Origin: Neodontobutis hainanensis
Lineage: Eukaryota > Chordata > Actinopteri > Gobiiformes > Odontobutidae
Direction: 5' to 3'
NCBI GenBank assembly: GCA_024349245.1
Contig: JALDNG010000092.1
Location: forward strand, 819,001 to 883,000
DNA length: 64,000 nt
Shown here: in pieces, positions 59,688 to 64,000 of the stretch
Layout of the letters: each line of letters opens with the position of its first letter
Position numbering within the stretch: position 1 is the stretch's first letter
Notes under the pieces: generated by a model
Told to the model about the DNA's origin: nothing
Database searches by the model: none
Seen by the model: the letters and a program-made list of their open reading frames with translations, nothing else
Position numbers and translations under genes: made by a program

Positions 59688-61010
59688 TATGCATATGTAT
59701 TCATATCTCAGGTTTGACACTAACTGTAAAATACAAACCCTGATTCCAGAACTCACAGCAAGTTGTCCATCAGCAGTAGAGAGTTACTACAACAAAAAAA
59801 ATAAAAAATAAGGAGAATTTTTAACAAACTCATGCATAGTCTGTGTAAATGTTTAAAACTACCATAATGACCCGACTCAAAATACCTACATAAATACTTA
59901 CGTCTGACTTGAGAACAAACACTATCCTCCTGGTCTCATTTGAGTTATAGATAAATAAATTATCGGCACCCCCTTATAGATTTTTAACATACTGTGTAGT
60001 AATAAAAAATAAATTGGGGGATTTAGACTTTGCTTTAGTGAAACTTGCTCATCCTTGCTCTGGCACTGCTCTCAGCTCCAAGAGCAATCTCTGAGGACAC
60101 GAGGCTGACGACAACGACACTAAATGAAGATAAACGAGCGATGAGCGCTGACCCCTGACCTCTCTGATTAGATATAGGAGATGTAATTGGCGGCTGTGTT
60201 TTCCATCAACAGGCATTACGGACCACTTTGCTGCCAGCTCCATTAGAGCCGTGCTGTTTCTGGAAGCACCTGGAGCACACCCACTTTGTCCTTTCATTAT
60301 CAGCAAGCCTTCTATCAGCTAGCATCACTCAACAGCCTCGTAAAACAGGGATAAACCAGGCTCACTCTGCATTCCCCGGGAGTGTATTAATGTTCAATTT
60401 ACGTTCACTGGTTTTCTTCATCTGTCTGCTCGAGTACTTTACCGATTTTAGTAATGTCCCTGTAATGCATAACTATTATATTCTATTCTATTCTATTATA
60501 TTATCAGTATTTATTTTGAGCAAATTATCAAAGACACTGTGCTTGGTACAATGTCACTGTAGAAGCTTTATTGCCCAATACAATTAGTCACTATGGTTGA
60601 AGTAGCAGGAGGTACACAAAGACAAACTTAATCTACAGCCACTTTCAGGTACAATCTTTAGTCATGGTAGAAAAAAACTGTTAACAAGATTCAGAGTTGT
60701 ATTAACAACATATTTTTGAGTATTTGGCTTCATTTTCCGATTGAAAATGGAGCTGGAGTCAAGTTGCTGTGAACTGCTGTGTGTTTACATGTGACACCTT
60801 GAAATAGTACAGTGGTGTGCACCCAGTGTCAGGGGTCCAATAGAAACTAGTGGTAGTGGATTTTTTACTATGTGGCGGCATTTATTCTTCTGTTGACCAC
60901 CAAAACAGAGTTTAGCTCCAACCCTTAAAGCTGCTGTAGCAGAAAACTGTTTCTCTCATGTTTCCATCAGTTCCTGCTTTCATTGTTTTTCAAGCAATTC
61001 TCCATAGGGC

Positions 61011-61267
61011 AACAGAAGCTCAAAGGGTAGAGCGGTCGTCCTTCGACCGGCGGGTGGGCGGTTCGATCCCTGCTCGAAACATCCCAAAACATAATCATAA
61101 CATCCCGCTCTCCCCCACATACTGTCGTTGTGTCCTTGAGCAAGACACTTAACCTACCTTGCCTCCAGTGGTGTTCCAGCTGTAACACTGTTAAATAGCT
61201 TAATGTATTGTATTTAAAGTGCTTTGAGTCCCTACTACAGTAGGTGGAAAAGCACTATATAAAAGAA
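61011..61267 (+). repeat. tRNA-derived SINE, well preserved
   Basis: AGAAGCTCAAAGGGTAGAGC (A-box region), GGTTCGATCCCTGC (good B box), GAGCAAGACACTTAACCTAC body and GTAGGTGGAAAAGCACTATA tail. The best-preserved copy of this family in the window. In scube1 intron 2. Confidence 0.85.
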
Positions 61268-62295
61268 AATTCAAAAACACCACTAAACGTATGTATCTGA
61301 GTTCAGTGTCAGGCTGATGTGATCCAACCATTGATTCAGTTTAGTTTTGACAAGTTGTGCAGGCCAACAGCCAATGTAATCGTCTGTTATTCTGATGGGC
61401 GCAGACCCCTGTGTTTGTGAGATTGTAATTGGACAAATACCTGCAGGTTCATGTGAGTGGATTGTGTTCATTCATTCAGCTCCTCCAGATAAAGTCCAAA
61501 AGATAGGGCATGTACTGGTCCTATTGATTTCTTACAAAGCATAAAACTTCATCTGTGTGCCTTATAAACCCAACCTCTAGATTCTTCATATGTTTTTGTC
61601 TGTCACTTTCTGCATTTGGTCTGAAAATCCACACAATCACTAAGTGATGAGGGTAAAAATAAACAGAATCACAGACATGGGGATTCACACAGGACTAGTT
61701 TTATCACAGAACACTTGCGTTTAGCGACAAATAATGGGTAATATAATTTTTACTTTACAAGTTATAGATGTGACAGTTTTGCACAGGCTTAAAACGAGAT
61801 GAGTTCTGCAAATATTACAAATTACTAGATGTCCCCAGGTAATACCTATCCTGGGCAAATAGGGCTTTAGTTTTAACAGTATGAAAGTGAATGAAAGTTC
61901 ATCTGTAGCGCTCTGGGGTAAAGAAGCTTCTGGAGGCTTGTTTGTGCTGCAGTGAGAACAGGTTCTTTGGGTTTTGGTTTGAAACAGTAAAGACTTGAGC
62001 CGTGGTGGTGACCAAGGGAGATGACCTGTGCTCGGCCTCTCGGGAGCTGTACGCCGCTGCACTACAAATGAGCCGACAGCTCCGATTAGCCCTGACCGCA
62101 CTGCTGCCACACTGCACCCAACGTCAAGTGGAAACACTTCTCTGAAACCTGATCAGGCGCTGACCTGACAGGACTGTTTTTTTGGAAAAATTTGAACTTT
62201 TATCCCCGTTAGATCAAAATGAGTCAGCTCTACTGTGTGCATGTGTCTGGTTGTTTCTGTGAAAGTAGTATAAACCTTTTTGTAACATTTTCTAA

Positions 62296-62480
62296 AAGAA
62301 AAGGTTTGAGTAAAAGCATCTGGACTTCGTTTTCAAGGTGCAAACGTTTCGTCTCTATTCCACAAATTGACAAAGTCTCTTGGAATAGAGACGAAACGTC
62401 TTCACCTTGAAAACGAAGTCCAGATGCTTTTACTCAAACCTTTTCTTCAAGATGGCCTGAATGACTGAGAACCTCCACAG
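62296..62480. repeat. Penelope-like terminal repeat palindrome
   Basis: Arms 62296-62340 and 62403-62447 are perfect 45-nt inverted copies (AAGAAAAGGTTTGAGTAAAA start). Inner arms 62345-62362 and 62381-62398 (CGTTTCGTCTCTATTCCA and complement) leave an 18-nt loop. GAGACGAAACGTCTTC and TGACTGAGAACC are like the terminal repeats of fish Penelope-like elements, which can carry hammerhead-type ribozymes; the full ribozyme core is not intact here. Confidence 0.65.
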
Positions 62481-62814
62481 ACATTTTCTAAAAGATGAAA
62501 AAGCACTATTTCCCATTCATTTTAGGACCATTCAAGTTAAAAAAGATCAATTAAACACTTTATTCATAGTAATAAGTACTTTATGTGCAGCCTTAGCAGA
62601 TGGAGCTTGAATGCTAAAAATATATATCTTGCATGTACTTTTTGTAGCCCTAAACTGTCTGTTTATTACAAATAAAAAACAAAATGTGTTGAGAATTTTG
62701 CTAGAATATATAAAATGATTTATTGATTAAAAAGAGTTCATAAATGGTTAAAACAAAGCTATAAGCCAACAAACGTTTTTGTAATTGAGTTTTTTTTTTT
62801 AACACACTGCATTA

Positions 62815-62990
62815 TGGGAAATTATCTTACCCCTTCGTTTCAAGTGTGGTCCTCCAAAATCTCTGTTTAGAGTAGTGTACAGCCCTTCCCCTTGATTCAG
62901 ATGAGTATTGGGACACTCCTTCATCTCCTGTGAACACAGAGAACGAGGGCTAAGGGGTAAATGATAGAATTGGGATTGGGCCGTAGTGTG
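62815..62990. repeat. MITE-like fragment
   Basis: GCATTATGGGAAATTATCTT, ACCCCTTCG on the left and GAGGGCTAAGGGGTAAATGA, GAATTGGGATTGGGCC on the right; imperfect inverted relationship between CCCCTT and AAGGGG blocks. Related fragment at 3539-3616. Confidence 0.4.
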
Positions 62991-63737
62991 CACCCTGGGA
63001 CGTAAGGAATTAAATTGTCTAAAATGTAGCTGAAAGCCAAGCTATCTACATCCTAAAATGATCAAGGATTAATGTGGGGAGTGCTACACACACAAGCATT
63101 TCTCGGTCCTGTTCCTCACAGACTGTCCCAGTGTCTTTGCTCTGACACTTGTTTACTGTTGTTTAATGTTCACAGATATGGTAATTAACGCAAATGTTTC
63201 CCTCATCAAAGCACAGTGTGTACCGTCATTTTCTGCTAAATGAACTGGTCTGGCACACACCACAATGGCTCCAAAAACAGATTTCTGCCATAAAACTTCT
63301 GGGAACAGCGCAGTGTGGCATCAGCTTTGGTTTGAACGCAATAAATTCTCTTTAGTGTTTCAAATAGATCTCTTTTTACATCCGTGTTCTTCCTTCTCAT
63401 TGTAGGAGACATGTTTTCTTATTTCCAGCTGCACTTTACGCTGAAGAAGTTGGGAAAAAGAAGTGTCAAGTTGCTCTTGATAAGACGGGTCATATAAACA
63501 TTTAGACGGTAATTAGGAAAGGTGAGTGTGTGAGAGGGAAGCGGCCATCTGAAGCTGTCAGATGTCAACAACAGCTCAAGGGCAGGAAGTGGCCTTGTTT
63601 TGGTGCAGTCCACTTCCAGTCTCCACTAACAGTTAACCTTTTATAAATCTGCACTAGATTCTGTTGTCTTATGAGAGCAGCGCTGTGTAAAACTTACCTC
63701 AGAATTACATTGCAAAGAGAACAGGTTGTGTTATCAC

Positions 63738-64000
63738 TAGGGATGCAACAAATATTACGCCACCAAAAATTTTCGGCCAAAAATAGCCCGAAAGTGCATT
63801 TTCGGTTTTCGGCCGAAAGACTTTTATCACCGAAACAAAACAGCCGAAATGTTGTGATGATGCAAACAGAATTCGCGACCGGCACGTGCTTGTCTAAAGC
63901 AACATGTCTGCGGTGTGGATGTATTTCAGTATATCTGAGAAAGACCCACGGTGGAACAGCACTTTTTACATGTTTTCAAAGCCTCTTTGCACAAAAGCGA
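63738..64000 (+). mobile_element. hAT transposon, left end and transposase start, cut by window edge
   Basis: Begins TAGGGATGCAACAAATATTA with TTTTCGGTTTTCGGCCGAAA, the usual fish hAT end. From 63903 the frame reads MSAVWMYFSISEKDPRWNST onward without stop to 64000, like the start of Ac/ZBED-type transposases before the BED finger, although the expected Cys pair is not seen before the edge. Confidence 0.65.

Noticed and set aside
1..64000. CRISPR array, operon structure, plasmid or phage features
   Set aside because: None seen. Regular direct repeats here are microsatellites, and gene structure is that of a vertebrate.

Overview
The window is nuclear DNA of a ray-finned (teleost) fish. Three vertebrate genes with GT-AG introns are present, and the introns and spacers are packed with fish-type repeats: tRNA-derived SINEs, non-LTR LINEs including Rex3-like sequence, Penelope-like and DIRS-like fragments, Tc1/mariner, IS630-like and hAT DNA transposons, MITEs and microsatellites. 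No bacterial gene, CRISPR array, rRNA, true tRNA gene or viral gene was recognised.

Minus strand, 2858-25123: a complete aldh1l2 gene (mitochondrial 10-formyltetrahydrofolate dehydrogenase). All 23 coding exons could be placed. They join in frame to 923 codons plus stop, with a mitochondrial-type N-terminus, formyl hydrolase, carrier and aldehyde dehydrogenase parts, and the expected catalytic residues. Minus strand, 27944-42445: a complete samm50 gene (SAM/TOB complex beta-barrel subunit of the mitochondrial outer membrane), 15 coding exons, 470 codons. It lies upstream of aldh1l2 in the same orientation, about 2.8 kb away. Plus strand, from 45173: the first two coding exons of scube1 (signal peptide, then the first calcium-binding EGF domain). 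The rest of scube1 lies beyond the right edge. samm50 and scube1 are divergent, about 2.7 kb apart, with a GC-rich promoter region before scube1.

Mobile DNA explains most of the rest. aldh1l2 intron 10 carries an IS630/Tc1-like transposon with matching ends, a TA target duplication and a multi-exon transposase broken by one frameshift; next to it is a hAT relic with a perfect 8-bp target duplication. Two inverted copies of a ~0.9 kb repeat flank aldh1l2 exon 2. samm50 intron 1 holds a fold-back element with ~300-bp arms. Tc1, DIRS-like and SINE remnants fill samm50 introns 6-10. scube1 introns 1 and 2 contain several hAT relics, LINE and Tc1 pieces, long TA microsatellites and a Penelope-type palindrome.

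Two of the three genes encode mitochondrial proteins, but they act in different processes (matrix folate oxidation versus outer-membrane protein assembly), and nothing here shows joint regulation. I found no convincing new multi-gene system. The most interesting signals are structural: inverted repeats around an exon, a long hairpin inside an intron, a probable GC-AG intron, and a near-intact transposon.
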